Shown here: positions 45,128-54,571 of the stretch, piece by piece | How positions within the stretch are numbered: the stretch's first letter is position 1 | Layout: every line of letters starts with the position of its first letter | DNA from: Sphingomonas sp. | Lineage (GTDB): Bacteria; Pseudomonadota; Alphaproteobacteria; Sphingomonadales; Sphingomonadaceae | Assembly: GCF_017745215.1 (NCBI RefSeq) | Contig: NZ_JAGHZV010000001.1 | Coordinates: 62,001-126,000, forward strand | DNA: 64,000 bases | Direction of reading: 5' to 3' | Program-made: the position numbers and the translations under genes | The notes under the pieces: generated by a model | What the model was told of the DNA's origin: nothing | Database searches by the model: none | What the model saw: the letters and a program-made list of their open reading frames with translations, nothing else

Positions 45128-45143
45128 CGACCCGGGTGGTCGC

Positions 45144-45171
45144 TTGACGATAAATTCTACATATGTAGAGT
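45144..45171 (+). promoter_or_regulatory. padR promoter with palindromic operator
   Basis: TTGACG at 45144-45149 and TAGAGT at 45166-45171 form a -35/-10 pair with 16-nt spacing. Between and over them lies the perfect 14-bp palindrome TCTACATATGTAGA (45156-45169), which has the ACAT/ATGT inverted halves PadR repressors recognise. Transcription from here would begin close to the padR ATG at 45178, implying a leaderless or very short leader. Confidence 0.65.
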
Positions 45172-45177
45172 TAACAC

Positions 45178-45483
45178 ATGCCACGCGCTTCCCGTCGATT
45201 CTCGCCCCAGACGCTGATCGTGCTCGAGCTGCTTGCCCGAGCGGGTGGCGAATGGACCTATGGCCTGGAAATCGCCCGCGCCACGGGGCTCAAGTCCGGC
45301 AGCCTCTATCCGATCCTCGTGCGGCTCGCGGAGCGCGGCCTGCTCGAGAGCAGCTGGCAGGACTCGGAGATGCCCGGGCGACCGCGGCGCCACGCCTATC
45401 GCATCACCGCCGCCGGCCGGACGGCGTTGCGCGAGGTTGCGCAGCCCGGTTCGCCAGCGGTGCTTCGGGAGGCGCTGCGATGA
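45178..45483 (+). CDS. PadR-family transcriptional regulator
   Basis: A 101-residue winged-helix regulator. RFSPQTLIVLELLARAGGEW, SGSLYPILVRLAERGLLESS and RRHAYRITAAGRTALRE are the PadR signature. It starts at ATG 45178, just after its own palindromic operator, so autorepression is likely. It overlaps the downstream membrane protein by 4 nt, probably the regulated target. Ligand unknown. Confidence 0.9.
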   Translation: MPRASRRFSPQTLIVLELLARAGGEWTYGLEIARATGLKSGSLYPILVRLAERGLLESSWQDSEMPGRPRRHAYRITAAGRTALREVAQPGSPAVLREALR

Positions 45484-46055
45484 ACGCGACTCCCCTGGCC
45501 GACTGGCTGATGCGATGCGTCGCCGCACGGCCCGCGCCGGGCAAGGCCGACTGGGCCGAGGCGATGGCACAGGAATATGCGCTGCTCGAGAGCGGGCGGC
45601 TGGGGTGGGCAATCGGTTGCATGGAGGCGACGATGGTGTGGAACCTGCGCGAGAATGCGGTCTATCTGCTGGTGCTGGTGGCGCTGCCGCTGCTGCTCTA
45701 TTGGATCGACACGCAGCTGTTCACGGTGTTCGCGATGCACAACCGCGAGCTGCTGATATGGAGCGTGCGCGAAGGACTGGCGCCGTCGCTGCTGCTGCCC
45801 TTGCCGTTCGCGGTGGCGCTCGGCGCCTGGCGGCCGGATCGGATCGTGACGACCACGCTGCTGGGCGGGCTGTTGCTCCACCAGATCGGCAATTCGATCT
45901 ACAACAGCCTGGCGATGGATACGCCCTTCCTCAGCTGGTGGGGCCCGCAGGCGACGCTCTACATGGCGCCGCCGCTGATCGGGCTGATCGCGTCGCTCTC
46001 GGTCTGGTATTGGGGCGGGATGCTCGGCCGGCGGCTGGCTATGCGGCTTCGTTGA
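45480..46055 (+). CDS. PadR-linked integral membrane protein
   Basis: A 191-residue protein; ATG 45480 overlaps the padR stop (ATGA). N-terminal cytoplasmic part APGKADWAEAMAQEYALLES recalls the conserved head of small membrane proteins that travel with PadR. About four TMs follow (~55-75, 98-115, 121-140, 157-180). Last 17 nt overlap the convergent ABC exporter. Function unknown; co-regulation with padR is inferred from overlap. Confidence 0.82.
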   Translation: MNATPLADWLMRCVAARPAPGKADWAEAMAQEYALLESGRLGWAIGCMEATMVWNLRENAVYLLVLVALPLLLYWIDTQLFTVFAMHNRELLIWSVREGLAPSLLLPLPFAVALGAWRPDRIVTTTLLGGLLLHQIGNSIYNSLAMDTPFLSWWGPQATLYMAPPLIGLIASLSVWYWGGMLGRRLAMRLR

Positions 46056-47832
46056 ACTGGAGCGACGCCAGCCGGGCGTAGAGCCCGCCGCGCGCGACGA
46101 GTTCGGCGTGGGTGCCGGTCTCGACGATGCGGCCTTCGTCCATCACGATGATCCGCCCGGCCGCGCGCACGGTGGCGAGGCGGTGCGCGATCACCAGCGT
46201 GGTGCGGTTCGCCATCAGCCGGTCGAGCGCGTCCTGGACGAGGCGCTCGCTCTCGGCATCGAGCGCCGACGTGGCTTCGTCGAGCAGCAGGATCGGCGCG
46301 TCGCGGAGGAGCGCGCGCGCGATCGCGATGCGCTGGCGCTGTCCGCCCGAGAGCCGCGCGCCTGCCTCGCCGAGGAAGGTGTCGAGCCCCTGCGGCAGGT
46401 CGCGCAGGAACTCGGCGGCATTGGCGGCCTCGGCGGCGGCCCAGATCGCGTCGTCGGGCGCGTCCCAGCGGCCGTAGCGCAGGTTGTCGCGCGCCGAGGC
46501 GGCGAAGATCACTGTCTCCTGCGGCACGATCGCCATGCGCGCGCGGACCTCGGCCGGGTCGGCGGCGCGGACGTCGACGCCGTCGACGCGGATCGCGCCC
46601 TGCTCGGGGTCGTAGAAGCGCTGGGCGAGCTGGAACAAGGTCGACTTGCCCGCGCCCGAGGGGCCGACCACCGCGACGGTCTCGCCCGGGCGCACCTCGA
46701 GCGAGAAGTCGGCGAGGGCCGAGACTTCGGGGCGCGTGGGATAGTGGAAGGTCACCTGGTCGAAGGCGATCGAGCCGAGCGGCGGCTGGGGCAGCGCGAC
46801 GGGGTTGGCCGGGGCCGCGATGTCGGGCTCCTCGCGCAGCATCTCGGCGAGCCGGCTCGCGGCGCCCGAGGCGCGGAGCAGGTCGCCATAGACTTCGGTG
46901 AGCGCGCCGAACGAGCCCGCGACGAGCCCCGCGGTGATCACGAAGGCGATCACCGATCCGCCCGAGATCCGCCCCTGCGCCACGCCCGCGACGGCGTCCC
47001 AGACGATCAGCACCAGCGCAGTGAACAGCAGCCAGATCACCAGCGCAGTCATCACCGCGCGCAGCGAGAAGCGGCGCTGGCTCGCGGCGAAGGTCTGCGC
47101 GACGGCCTGGTCGAACCGCTCGGCCTCGCGCTTCTCCTGCCCGAAGGCCTGGACGATGCGCATCGCGCTGAAGGTCTCGGACGCGAGCGATCCAATGCTC
47201 GCCACCTTGTCCTGGCTGTTGCGCGAGAGCTGGCGGACGCGGCCGCCGAGCCACATGATCGGCAGCACCGCGGCAGGGATGCCGACGATGAGGTAGACCG
47301 CCAGCCGCGCGTCGAGCCAGAACATGTAGAAGACCCCGCCCGCGCCGGTGAGCAGGTTCCTGAGCGCGATCGAGACAGTGCTGCCGACGACCTGCTCGAC
47401 CACCGCGGTGTCCGAGGTGAGGCGCGAGGCGATCTCCGAGGGGCGGTTCTCCTCGAACCATTTGGGCGGCAGCCGCAGCAGGTTGCGCTGCACCGCGAGG
47501 CGCATGTCGGCGACAGTGCGCTCGCCGATCCAGGAGACGAAGTAGAAGCGAACCGCGGTCGCCAGCGCGAGGACGACGACGACGAGCAGCAGGCGCTCGA
47601 AATAGCGGCTGATCGTGCCCGGGTCGGCGTGCTCGGCGAAGCCCTTGTCGGCGATCAGCTTGAACATCGCGGGCACGTAGAGCGTCGCGACCGAGGAGAG
47701 GGTGAGCGCGAGCGTCGCGAGCGTCAGGTGCAGCGGATAGCGGCGGGTGAAATTCCAGATCACCAGCAGGTTGCTGAGCTTGCGCTTGGGCGGCGCGGGC
47801 GCGTCGGGCGCGGGCAGTGCTTCTTCGGCCAT
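46039..47832 (-). CDS. ABC exporter, fused TM and ATPase (MsbA-like)
   Basis: A 597-residue half-transporter that would work as a homodimer. ATG 47832 starts MAEEALPAPDA; a longer frame upstream is rejected. Six TMs in residues ~20-320; nucleotide-binding domain: Walker A GPSGAGKST at ~390-398, signature LSGGQRQRIAIAR at ~494, Walker B ILLLDEATSALD at ~514. MsbA/LmrA-type exporters move lipids, drugs or peptides; substrate unclear. Its 3' end overlaps the PadR-linked gene. Confidence 0.93.
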   Translation of the reverse strand: MAEEALPAPDAPAPPKRKLSNLLVIWNFTRRYPLHLTLATLALTLSSVATLYVPAMFKLIADKGFAEHADPGTISRYFERLLLVVVVLALATAVRFYFVSWIGERTVADMRLAVQRNLLRLPPKWFEENRPSEIASRLTSDTAVVEQVVGSTVSIALRNLLTGAGGVFYMFWLDARLAVYLIVGIPAAVLPIMWLGGRVRQLSRNSQDKVASIGSLASETFSAMRIVQAFGQEKREAERFDQAVAQTFAASQRRFSLRAVMTALVIWLLFTALVLIVWDAVAGVAQGRISGGSVIAFVITAGLVAGSFGALTEVYGDLLRASGAASRLAEMLREEPDIAAPANPVALPQPPLGSIAFDQVTFHYPTRPEVSALADFSLEVRPGETVAVVGPSGAGKSTLFQLAQRFYDPEQGAIRVDGVDVRAADPAEVRARMAIVPQETVIFAASARDNLRYGRWDAPDDAIWAAAEAANAAEFLRDLPQGLDTFLGEAGARLSGGQRQRIAIARALLRDAPILLLDEATSALDAESERLVQDALDRLMANRTTLVIAHRLATVRAAGRIIVMDEGRIVETGTHAELVARGGLYARLASLQFNEAA

Positions 47833-48068
47833 GGCTGGGGCGGACCTAGCGCGGAAGCGCGGGCGATGGAACTGGCCATTCGTGCCCGGAACGAGATGCT
47901 GGTACGCCGCCGCGCCGATGGTGCGCCGCACGCATACCCGCCCCGCCAATTTCGTGCCGAAATGCGACGTGTCGCGCGGCCCGCGCCCGGCGACTCGCGA
48001 AGAAACAGGGGCTTCGCATCGCCATACCCAAATCGGGAACTACCGGACCCCCACGTAGAGCTACGGCG

Positions 48069-48096
48069 TTGCGCCGCACAACGCGGGCGCTATATG
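48069..48096 (+). promoter_or_regulatory. possible phaZ promoter
   Basis: TTGCGC (48069-48074), 16 nt, then TATATG (48091-48096), about 47 nt before the phaZ ATG. It lies within the 310-nt gap 47833-48142, which otherwise shows nothing. GGAAGG at 48132 is a strong ribosome site for phaZ. Confidence 0.4.
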
Positions 48097-48142
48097 TCCC
48101 AGACCGCCGCCGTGCGAGGGGGGTGACGGTGGAAGGAAACCG

Positions 48143-49363
48143 ATGCTCTACGATGCCTATGAGATCCAGCGTTCCTGGCTGGCCGGCGCCAGCGCCATCG
48201 CCAACATCAGCGCGGGGCTGCTGAACAATCCCTCCAATCCCTTCGCCTATTTCGGCGGCGGCTCGGTGCTCGCCTCGGCGCTCGAAGTCTTCGCGCACGC
48301 CTCGGCGCCGCGCGGCAAGCCCGAGTTCGGCATCACCAAGGTGACCGTCGACGGCCGCGAGGTCGAGGTCCAGGAGCAGATCGAGGCGCGCAAGCCCTTC
48401 GGCCAGCTGCGCCACTTCGTGCGCAAGGGCGTCGAGGGCGGCCCCAGGCTGCTGATCGTGGCACCGATGTCCGGCCACTATGCCACGCTGCTGCGCGGCA
48501 CCGTCGAGCGCATGCTGTCGAGCGCCGACGTCTACATCACCGACTGGCGCGACGCGAAGCTGGCGCCGCTGAGCGCGGGCCGCTTCGACCTCGACGACTA
48601 TATCGACTATATCACCGGCTTCCTCGAGCATATCGGCCCGGGCGCGCACATGCTCGCGGTCTGCCAGCCGTCGGTGCCGTGCTATGCCGCAGTCGCGCTG
48701 ATGAGCGCGGACAACCACCCGGCGCTGCCGCGCACGCTCACCATGATGGGCGGCCCGATCGACACGCGCGAGGCGCCGACCGCAGTCAACACGCTCGCGA
48801 CCGAGCGGCCGCACGCCTGGTTCGAGCAGAATGTCATCGCGACGGTACCGGCGACCTATCCGGGCGCGGGGCGCAAGGTCTATCCGGGCTTCCTCCAGCT
48901 CGCCGGCTTCATGACGATGAACCTCGGCGACCACATGATCAGCCATTGGGAGATGTTCAAGCATCTCGTGGCCGGCGACGACGAGAGCGCCGAATCGACG
49001 ATGGCCTTCTACGAGGAATATCGCTCGGTCTGCGACATGACTGCGGAGTTCTACCTCCAGACGATCGCCACGGTGTTCCAGCGCCACGCGCTGCCCAAGG
49101 GCGAGATGACTCACCGCGGGCGCGCAGTCGATCCGGCGGCGATCACCAAGGTGGGGCTGCTCGCGATCGAAGGCGAGCGGGACGACATCTCAGGCATCGG
49201 CCAGACCAAGGCAGCGCTGACGCTCGCGACAGCGCTTCCGGAAGCCGACAAGCGCTACCTGCTCGCCGAGGGCGTGGGGCATTACGGCATCTTCAACGGC
49301 TCCAAGTGGCGCGGGCGCATCGCGCCGGTGGTGGAGCAGTGGATCGCCTCGCACGGGGGGTGA
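48143..49363 (+). CDS. phaZ: intracellular polyhydroxyalkanoate depolymerase
   Basis: A 406-residue enzyme that mobilises stored PHA/PHB granules. The lipase-like box CQPSVP contains the probable nucleophile Cys174, as in the i-PHB depolymerase family; IEGERDDISGIGQ supplies the Asp and EGVGHYGIFNGSKW the His. MLYDAYEIQRSWLAGASAIA and ITDWRDAKLAPLSAGRFDLD are family signatures. No signal peptide. Single-gene unit followed by a REPIN-type repeat. Confidence 0.93.
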   Translation: MLYDAYEIQRSWLAGASAIANISAGLLNNPSNPFAYFGGGSVLASALEVFAHASAPRGKPEFGITKVTVDGREVEVQEQIEARKPFGQLRHFVRKGVEGGPRLLIVAPMSGHYATLLRGTVERMLSSADVYITDWRDAKLAPLSAGRFDLDDYIDYITGFLEHIGPGAHMLAVCQPSVPCYAAVALMSADNHPALPRTLTMMGGPIDTREAPTAVNTLATERPHAWFEQNVIATVPATYPGAGRKVYPGFLQLAGFMTMNLGDHMISHWEMFKHLVAGDDESAESTMAFYEEYRSVCDMTAEFYLQTIATVFQRHALPKGEMTHRGRAVDPAAITKVGLLAIEGERDDISGIGQTKAALTLATALPEADKRYLLAEGVGHYGIFNGSKWRGRIAPVVEQWIASHGG

Positions 49364-49390
49364 GGGTTCTCCCGACCCTTTTCGAAGCCG

Positions 49391-49529
49391 TCATGCTGAA
49401 CTTGGGTGTGTCATCAATTGCCGAAGGGGTTTCGGCATTCCTACAGCTGTCATCCCGGCGAAAGCCGGGACCCAGGGCCGCGAGCGATTCCTTCTGTAAC
49501 CCTGGGTCCCGGCTTTCGCCGGGATGACG
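49391..49529. repeat. REPIN-like repeat copy 6 with left flanking motif
   Basis: Flanking motif TCATGCTGAACTTGGGTGTG at 49391, then the palindrome core 49449-49529. Between convergent phaZ and the DUF1232 gene. Confidence 0.9.
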
Positions 49530-49596
49530 ATTAAGGAGGCAAGGCCCCTCCCTCCCGAGCTGCTTTGACGGTTATGGTGGGGCCGGGCGCCCCGCC

Positions 49597-49968
49597 TCAA
49601 TCCCAATCCACCGAGACCAGCGACCACACCGCCCAGGCCGCGAGCAGCCAGATCGCCGCGACGATCGCGATTCCCCAGAGCGACACCGGCCGCTCCGCCG
49701 CGATCTCGGCGGCGGCGCGGTGCTCGGCCATCACGTCCTTCGGCACCAGCCGCTCGAACAGCCAGATGCCGAGCGGGATCAGCACGGCATCGTCGACCAG
49801 CCCGAGTACAGGAATGAAATCGGGGATCAGGTCGATCGGCGACAGCGCATAGGCCGCGATCAGCAGCCCGACGAACTTTGCCGCGATCGGCGTGCGCCGG
49901 TCGCGCGCGGCGAGCCAGACGGCATGCGCCTCGACGCGGATTCGGTGGGCGAGGCTGGGTCCGCTCAT
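49597..49968 (-). CDS. YkvA / DUF1232 membrane protein
   Basis: A 123-residue protein. AYALSPIDLIPDFIPVLGLV is the DUF1232 core, followed by DDAVLIPLGIWL, both typical. A C-terminal TM is at about 96-116. Function unknown. Confidence 0.9.
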   Translation of the reverse strand: MSGPSLAHRIRVEAHAVWLAARDRRTPIAAKFVGLLIAAYALSPIDLIPDFIPVLGLVDDAVLIPLGIWLFERLVPKDVMAEHRAAAEIAAERPVSLWGIAIVAAIWLLAAWAVWSLVSVDWD

Positions 49969-50081
49969 GCCCCGCGGGAATCGCCCGGCACCGCGCGCGG
50001 GTCAAGCCGGGAGCGCAACGGGTGGAACCAAGCAGCGAGTTGAGCTATTATGGTCGGTCTGTTGCGTAGGGAGATCGTGCC

Positions 50082-50321
50082 ATGCCGATCAAGGATCTCG
50101 CTGGGCCCTCGGTGCCCGCGATGCGTACGCAGGAATCGATGATGCGCCTGCTTGTGCGCCTCGATCCTGAACTCGACTGGTGGCCGCGCTGGCGTGCGCG
50201 ACACTTCGGACCGGCCGTCGCCGCGACTGCCCCTCTGGTGCGCAAGAGCAAGAAGGCGCAGCGACTCGCGGACCGTTTCTCGAAGATCACCAATTTTCCG
50301 CAGGCGCGCCGAACGACCTGA
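50082..50321 (+). CDS. small basic protein, low confidence
   Basis: A 79-residue ORF with AGGGAG about 10 nt before ATG 50082. It contains LVRLDPELDWWPRWRARHFG and a basic tail (LVRKSKKAQRLADRFSK). No family is recognised. Other frames are also open here, so it may be chance; a real ribosome site and a Trp-rich patch are the only support. Confidence 0.4.
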   Translation: MPIKDLAGPSVPAMRTQESMMRLLVRLDPELDWWPRWRARHFGPAVAATAPLVRKSKKAQRLADRFSKITNFPQARRTT

Positions 50322-50409
50322 ACGGGTCCGCCGGGGGGCTTCCATCAGCGATGTCCTCAGCCAAGGCGATGCCGCTGCATCGCCGCCGGTGAAGCGTTGC
50401 ATGCGAAGA

Positions 50410-50433
50410 GGCGGGCGGATTTCTCCGCCCGCC
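50410..50433 (-). terminator. terminator hairpin after the stress flavoprotein
   Basis: Perfect 10-bp stem GGCGGGCGGA / TCCGCCCGCC with a TTTC loop, 8 nt past the stop at 50441 on the minus strand. No T-run. Confidence 0.55.
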
Positions 50434-50440
50434 GCGCGCC

Positions 50441-50911
50441 CTACAGCGCGGTCTCGACGTGGCGGCCGACTTCGCTGCCGTCGATCTTGGCGCCGACCAG
50501 CATCTTGAAGAAGCCGAGCGCGGATTCGTCGCCTTCCCAGATTTCGGCGTCCCTGAGCTCGAAGCGCAGCATCATCAGGTTGGGGTCGTTGCGCCCTCCC
50601 TTGAACCATGCCTCGGTCATGTTGGACCAGTAGCGGTCGATCACCGCCGGGTCGGTCTCCTCGACGAGCGTGCCCGAGATGCAGGCGAAGATCTTGTGAT
50701 CCTTGGAGACATATTGCGCCATCGCAGGTCCGCCGCGGGCGAGGCGGTTGTCCTTCTGGGTGTAGAACCAGAATTTCCCCTCGACCTCGTCGTCGAGGTT
50801 GGCGGTCATCGGCTGGGCATGGTCGTCGCTGCCGTCGAGCTTGACCATGAGGAAGGGGCTGGCCGCCATCTTCTTCCACATGCGCTCGGTTACTTCGCGG
50901 ACATCGGTCAT
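50441..50911 (-). CDS. pyridoxamine 5'-phosphate oxidase-like general stress protein
   Basis: A 156-residue split-barrel flavoprotein. SPFLMVKLDGSDDHAQPMTA, FWFYTQKDNRLARGG and VSKDHKIFACISGTL match the GSP26-type family, which binds FMN or F420-like cofactors. YWSNMTEAWFKGGRNDPNL is a further signature. Cytoplasmic; role in stress response is by family only. Confidence 0.9.
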   Translation of the reverse strand: MTDVREVTERMWKKMAASPFLMVKLDGSDDHAQPMTANLDDEVEGKFWFYTQKDNRLARGGPAMAQYVSKDHKIFACISGTLVEETDPAVIDRYWSNMTEAWFKGGRNDPNLMMLRFELRDAEIWEGDESALGFFKMLVGAKIDGSEVGRHVETAL

Positions 50912-50963
50912 CGTTCTCTCCTGTCTGGGGGCGGAGAGAGAACGAGCGGTTCAGCCTTGGGTT

Positions 50964-51914
50964 TCAGGCGTTTCCGTAAGCCGCGGCGGCGCCGAGCAAC
51001 TCGAGGTCGTTGCGGTTGACCAGCGCCACAGGGACTTCGCCGAGCTGGCGGCGGAAGGCGGCCTTGCCTTCCATCCGGCGGCGGAAGCCGGGGTCGCAGA
51101 GTTGCGGGTGCAGCGCACGGCTGATCGCGCCGGTGAGAAAGATGCCGTCCCACGCGCCGAACGCCATGGCGAGGTCGCCTGCGAAGGCGCCGAGATGCTC
51201 GACCCACATCCGCACTACGCGCGTGCACACGGGATCGCGGCCGACGCCCCGCGTCACGTCCTCTGGCTTGGGCAGCTTCTTGCCGCCGCTGAGCGCCTCA
51301 TAGGCGAGCAGCAGCCCGGGCGCGCTCACCAGCATCTCGACGTCGACCTGGTGGGCGCGCGCGACGCAATAATCGGCGAAGGCCTTCTCGTCGGCGGTGA
51401 CCGGCGCGAAGCTCATATGGCCTGCCTCGCTCTGCACAGGCACGAGCTTGCCGCCCGCGGTGATCAGTGCGGCGACGCCGAGACCCGTGCCCGACCCGAT
51501 CACGACATAATTGCCGCCCGCTTCGACCGGGCGCAGCGACGGGCCGGGCAGGGTGGTGAAGGCCGAGCTCGGCAGCGTTGTCAGCGCCAGCGCATTGGCG
51601 GCGCATTCGTTGAGTGCGCGCGGCCGCTCGCGAAGCACCGCCTCGACGCCCGAGAGCGAGATGTACCAGCGGCTGCCGGTCAGGTTGATGAGGTCGCCGC
51701 GCGCCGCGCCCGCGACCGCGAGCACGCTGGGGAGGCGCGCATCCTGCAGGCCGAGGTCGCTCAGATAGGTGACGAGCGCGCTGGTGAAGGTGGGGTGTTC
51801 GGCGGTCATGAACTTGCGCACGTCGCGCGGGGCCAGGCCCTGCTCGCCGCCGGTCAATCCAAATCTGACCGATTGGCGGCCAATGTCGGCCACCAACGCC
51901 AATCCCTCGCGCAT
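50964..51914 (-). CDS. glk: glucokinase
   Basis: A 316-residue ROK-unrelated Glk-type sugar kinase. LVADIGRQSVRFGL is the phosphate-binding loop, LTGSRWYISLSGVEAV and LNECAANALAL the sugar-binding residues, and VVIGSGTGLGVAALI the second nucleotide loop. VPVQSEAGHMSFAPV is the family signature. It starts the glucose catabolism route (glucose-6-phosphate). A LacI-type operator lies 47 nt upstream. Single-gene unit. Confidence 0.92.
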   Translation of the reverse strand: MREGLALVADIGRQSVRFGLTGGEQGLAPRDVRKFMTAEHPTFTSALVTYLSDLGLQDARLPSVLAVAGAARGDLINLTGSRWYISLSGVEAVLRERPRALNECAANALALTTLPSSAFTTLPGPSLRPVEAGGNYVVIGSGTGLGVAALITAGGKLVPVQSEAGHMSFAPVTADEKAFADYCVARAHQVDVEMLVSAPGLLLAYEALSGGKKLPKPEDVTRGVGRDPVCTRVVRMWVEHLGAFAGDLAMAFGAWDGIFLTGAISRALHPQLCDPGFRRRMEGKAAFRRQLGEVPVALVNRNDLELLGAAAAYGNA

Positions 51915-51960
51915 CGGCGAGTCCCCTCCTCGTTTTTGCCCTTATGCCCCTTAGGCCTTG

Positions 51961-51974
51961 TGATAACGCTAACA
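51961..51974 (-). promoter_or_regulatory. LacI-family operator upstream of glk
   Basis: TGATAACGCTAACA fits the LacI-family operator consensus TGNNANCGNTNNCA at every fixed position, on both strands. It lies 47 nt upstream of the glk ATG. Repression by a LacI-type sugar regulator encoded elsewhere is inferred. Confidence 0.5.
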
Positions 51975-52071
51975 GCCAGGGGTTAAAGAACAATAGCGAA
52001 ATGAAACCTGCCGTTTCGTGCAGGTCGGATCGTTAATCGCACAAGACGATTAGCAGTTCCTTGGCGCCGAA

Positions 52072-52584
52072 CTAAGGGATCGCGCGAGGATTACGGCCGA
52101 AGCGGTCCGCACTCGCGGCGGGACCGATCAGGGCGATCGCCCAGAGTGCGAAGACCACGGCGAGGAAGCCGAGGTCGACGAGCACGCCAACGCCCGTAAG
52201 CGCCGGCTTCGCGTGCCAGATGCCGACGTTCAAGCTGGGGCCGACGTCGCTTTGCGGCACCAGAAAGGCCGCAATCGACGTGGGGATCATCAGAAGGACC
52301 GGAGCGACGCCCCAGAGGCCTGGCCGGCCGAGGTCCTGCGCCCGGCGGTAGAAGAGCGCCGGGAGGGGCAGATAGGTCAGCAATTCCCAGGCAGCGGAGA
52401 ACGGCTCATAAGCCGGACCGTCGCGCCAGGGCAGGAACATGCCGTGACCGAGCATATAGACGATCAGGAAGGCGATGACTTCGCTACGCGTCGAACGGCC
52501 CTCGAACCGCAGCCAGTCGCGAAACGGTTTGAGGCCAAGTGCGATCCCGCGGAGGAAAGGCGCGGCTGTCATTTCCCGCAGCAT
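52072..52584 (-). CDS. DUF805 membrane protein
   Basis: A 170-residue protein with four or five TMs. Start ATG 52584 has GGAGGAG upstream, better than the longer frame at 52608. FRDWLRFEGRSTRSEVIAFL is the conserved DUF805 head (GRxxRxE), and LPALFYRRAQDLGRPGLWGV the second signature (RRxxDxGxxG). Function unknown. The thiolase gene ends 25 nt upstream. Confidence 0.87.
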   Translation of the reverse strand: MLREMTAAPFLRGIALGLKPFRDWLRFEGRSTRSEVIAFLIVYMLGHGMFLPWRDGPAYEPFSAAWELLTYLPLPALFYRRAQDLGRPGLWGVAPVLLMIPTSIAAFLVPQSDVGPSLNVGIWHAKPALTGVGVLVDLGFLAVVFALWAIALIGPAASADRFGRNPRAIP

Positions 52585-52609
52585 GCGCCTCTCCTCCGGT
52601 CCGATCAAG

Positions 52610-53788
52610 TCACAGGACCTCGAACAGCCCCGCGGCGCCCTGGCCGCCGCCGATGCACATCGTCACCACGACGTACTTCGCGCCGCGGCGCTTGCCTTCG
52701 ATCAGCGCATGGCCGGTCATGCGCGCGCCCGACATGCCATAGGGGTGGCCGATCGCGATCGAGCCGCCATCGACGTTGAGCAGCTCGTTGGGGATGCCCA
52801 GCACATCGGCGCAATAGAGCACCTGCACCGCGAAGGCTTCGTTGAGCTCCCACAGGCCGATGTCGTCCATCTTGAGGTTGAAGCGCTCGAGCAGCTTGGG
52901 GATCGCGTAGATCGGGCCGATGCCCATCTCGTCGGGCTTGGTGCCCGCCACCGCCATGCCGACGTAGCGGCCCAGCGGCTGGAGCCCGCGCTTCGAGGCG
53001 ACGCTTTCCTCCATCAGCACCGCGGCCGAGGCGCCGTCCGAGAGCTGGCTGGCGTTGCCCGCGGTGATCACGCCGCCGGGGATCACCGGCTGGAGCGCCT
53101 GCAGCCCCTCGAGCGTGGTCTCGGGGCGGTTGCCCTCGTCCTTGGTCAGCGTCACGTCCTTCTGGGTGACTTCCTTGGTCTCCTTGTTGGTGACGTTCAT
53201 CACGGCGGAGACGGGGATGATCTCGTCGTCGAACTTGCCCGCGGCCTGGGCGGCGGCGGTGCGCTGCTGCGACTGGAGCGAATATTCGTCCTGACGCTCG
53301 CGGCTGATGTTGTAGCGCTTCGCAACCACTTCGGCGGTCTGCAGCATCGGCATGTAGACGTCGGGGTGCATCGCGATCAGCTCGGGATCGCCGGCGAAGC
53401 GCATCTGCGGGGTCTGGACGAGGCTGATGCTCTCCACGCCGCCGCCGACGGTGATGTCCATCTCGTCGACGATGATCTGCTTGGCGGCGGTGGCGATCGC
53501 CATCAGGCCCGAGGCGCACTGGCGGTCGACCGACATGCCCGCGACCGAGACCGGCAGGCCGGCGCGCAGCAGCACCTGGCGCGCGATGTTGGTCGCCTGG
53601 TGGCCCTGCTGGAGCGCGGCGCCGTAGATCACGTCGTCGACTTCGCCGCCCTCGACCTTGGCGCGCTTGAGCGCTTCCTCGAGCGGCTTGGCGCCCAGCG
53701 TCTGCGGCGGCAGCGCGTTGAAGGCGCCGCGATAGGCGCGGCCGATCGGCGTGCGGGCCGTGGAGACGATCACTGCGGAGCGGGACAT
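52610..53788 (-). CDS. acetyl-CoA C-acyltransferase (thiolase)
   Basis: A 392-residue thiolase. [18 protein letters not shown] contains the nucleophile Cys91; [24 protein letters not shown] (His) and [17 protein letters not shown] (second Cys) complete the active site. It may work in fatty-acid beta-oxidation or in acetoacetyl-CoA formation; sequence alone does not separate these. Same strand as the MaoC gene 44 nt upstream. Confidence 0.93.
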   Translation of the reverse strand: MSRSAVIVSTARTPIGRAYRGAFNALPPQTLGAKPLEEALKRAKVEGGEVDDVIYGAALQQGHQATNIARQVLLRAGLPVSVAGMSVDRQCASGLMAIATAAKQIIVDEMDITVGGGVESISLVQTPQMRFAGDPELIAMHPDVYMPMLQTAEVVAKRYNISRERQDEYSLQSQQRTAAAQAAGKFDDEIIPVSAVMNVTNKETKEVTQKDVTLTKDEGNRPETTLEGLQALQPVIPGGVITAGNASQLSDGASAAVLMEESVASKRGLQPLGRYVGMAVAGTKPDEMGIGPIYAIPKLLERFNLKMDDIGLWELNEAFAVQVLYCADVLGIPNELLNVDGGSIAIGHPYGMSGARMTGHALIEGKRRGAKYVVVTMCIGGGQGAAGLFEVL

Positions 53789-53832
53789 CGGTGGTTCCTT
53801 CGTTCTTGGTTGGGGACCTTCCCCGGGGAGTT

Positions 53833-54294
53833 TCAGACGTAGATCAGCGCAATCCATTCGGCGACGAGCGCGGGCTTGGTCTCGCCTTCGATCTCGAGCG
53901 TATATTCGGTCACCTGCTCCCAGACGCCGGGCTTGCGCTCGGTGAAGCGGAGCAGGGTGAAGCGGCCGCGCACGCGCCTGCCTGATCGGACGGGGGTCAT
54001 GAAGCGGACTTTGTTGCCGCCATAGTTCACGCCCATCTTGGCGCTGGCGATCTTGGGCGTGCAGTCGGCCGCGAGCATCGGCATCAGCGAGAGCGAGAGG
54101 AAGCCGTGCGCGATCGTGCCGCCGAAGGGCGTCTGCGCCGCGAGCTCGGGGTTCACGTGGATGAACTGGTGGTCGCCGGTTGCCTCGGCGAATTTGTCGA
54201 TCATCGCCTGGGTGACTTCCACCCAGTCCGACACGACCTCGACGCCGACCTGCGCCGCGCGTTCCTCGATGCTGACCGCTGCCAATCCGCTCAT
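53833..54294 (-). CDS. MaoC-family enoyl-CoA hydratase
   Basis: A 153-residue hotdog hydratase. [20 protein letters not shown] with the catalytic Asp and His, then [20 protein letters not shown], the hydratase-2 motif. It converts trans-2-enoyl-CoA to (R)-3-hydroxyacyl-CoA. Upstream of and in line with the thiolase gene; together a minimal acyl-CoA module. Confidence 0.93.
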   Translation of the reverse strand: MSGLAAVSIEERAAQVGVEVVSDWVEVTQAMIDKFAEATGDHQFIHVNPELAAQTPFGGTIAHGFLSLSLMPMLAADCTPKIASAKMGVNYGGNKVRFMTPVRSGRRVRGRFTLLRFTERKPGVWEQVTEYTLEIEGETKPALVAEWIALIYV

Positions 54295-54571
54295 TCGCTC
54301 GCACCCCCACCCTCAGGATTTTCTCCCTCTAGTGAGCGACGCGGGGGTCCTGCAAGCCTTGCCGACCCGGATTTTGAAAATCCCGCGCGACGTAGCGTTC
54401 GTCCGAGGCTTGGGCCTGCGCGATTCCGAACCCGAGTTTCGAAATGCGAGTCCGGCGTTCCGCGACTCGCGACGGCGCCGACCCGTTCCGGTGCGGCTTT
54501 TGCTTGACGCGCGAGGCGTTTAGCTTCCGAATGCCGCCTGTTCGCGACTCCATCGCGACAGGGGGCACAGG

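Noticed and set aside
46108..48126. A 672-codon plus-strand frame opposite the ABC exporter
   Set aside because: Shadow frame of the exporter, low-complexity Arg/Glu/Ala content, no domain.
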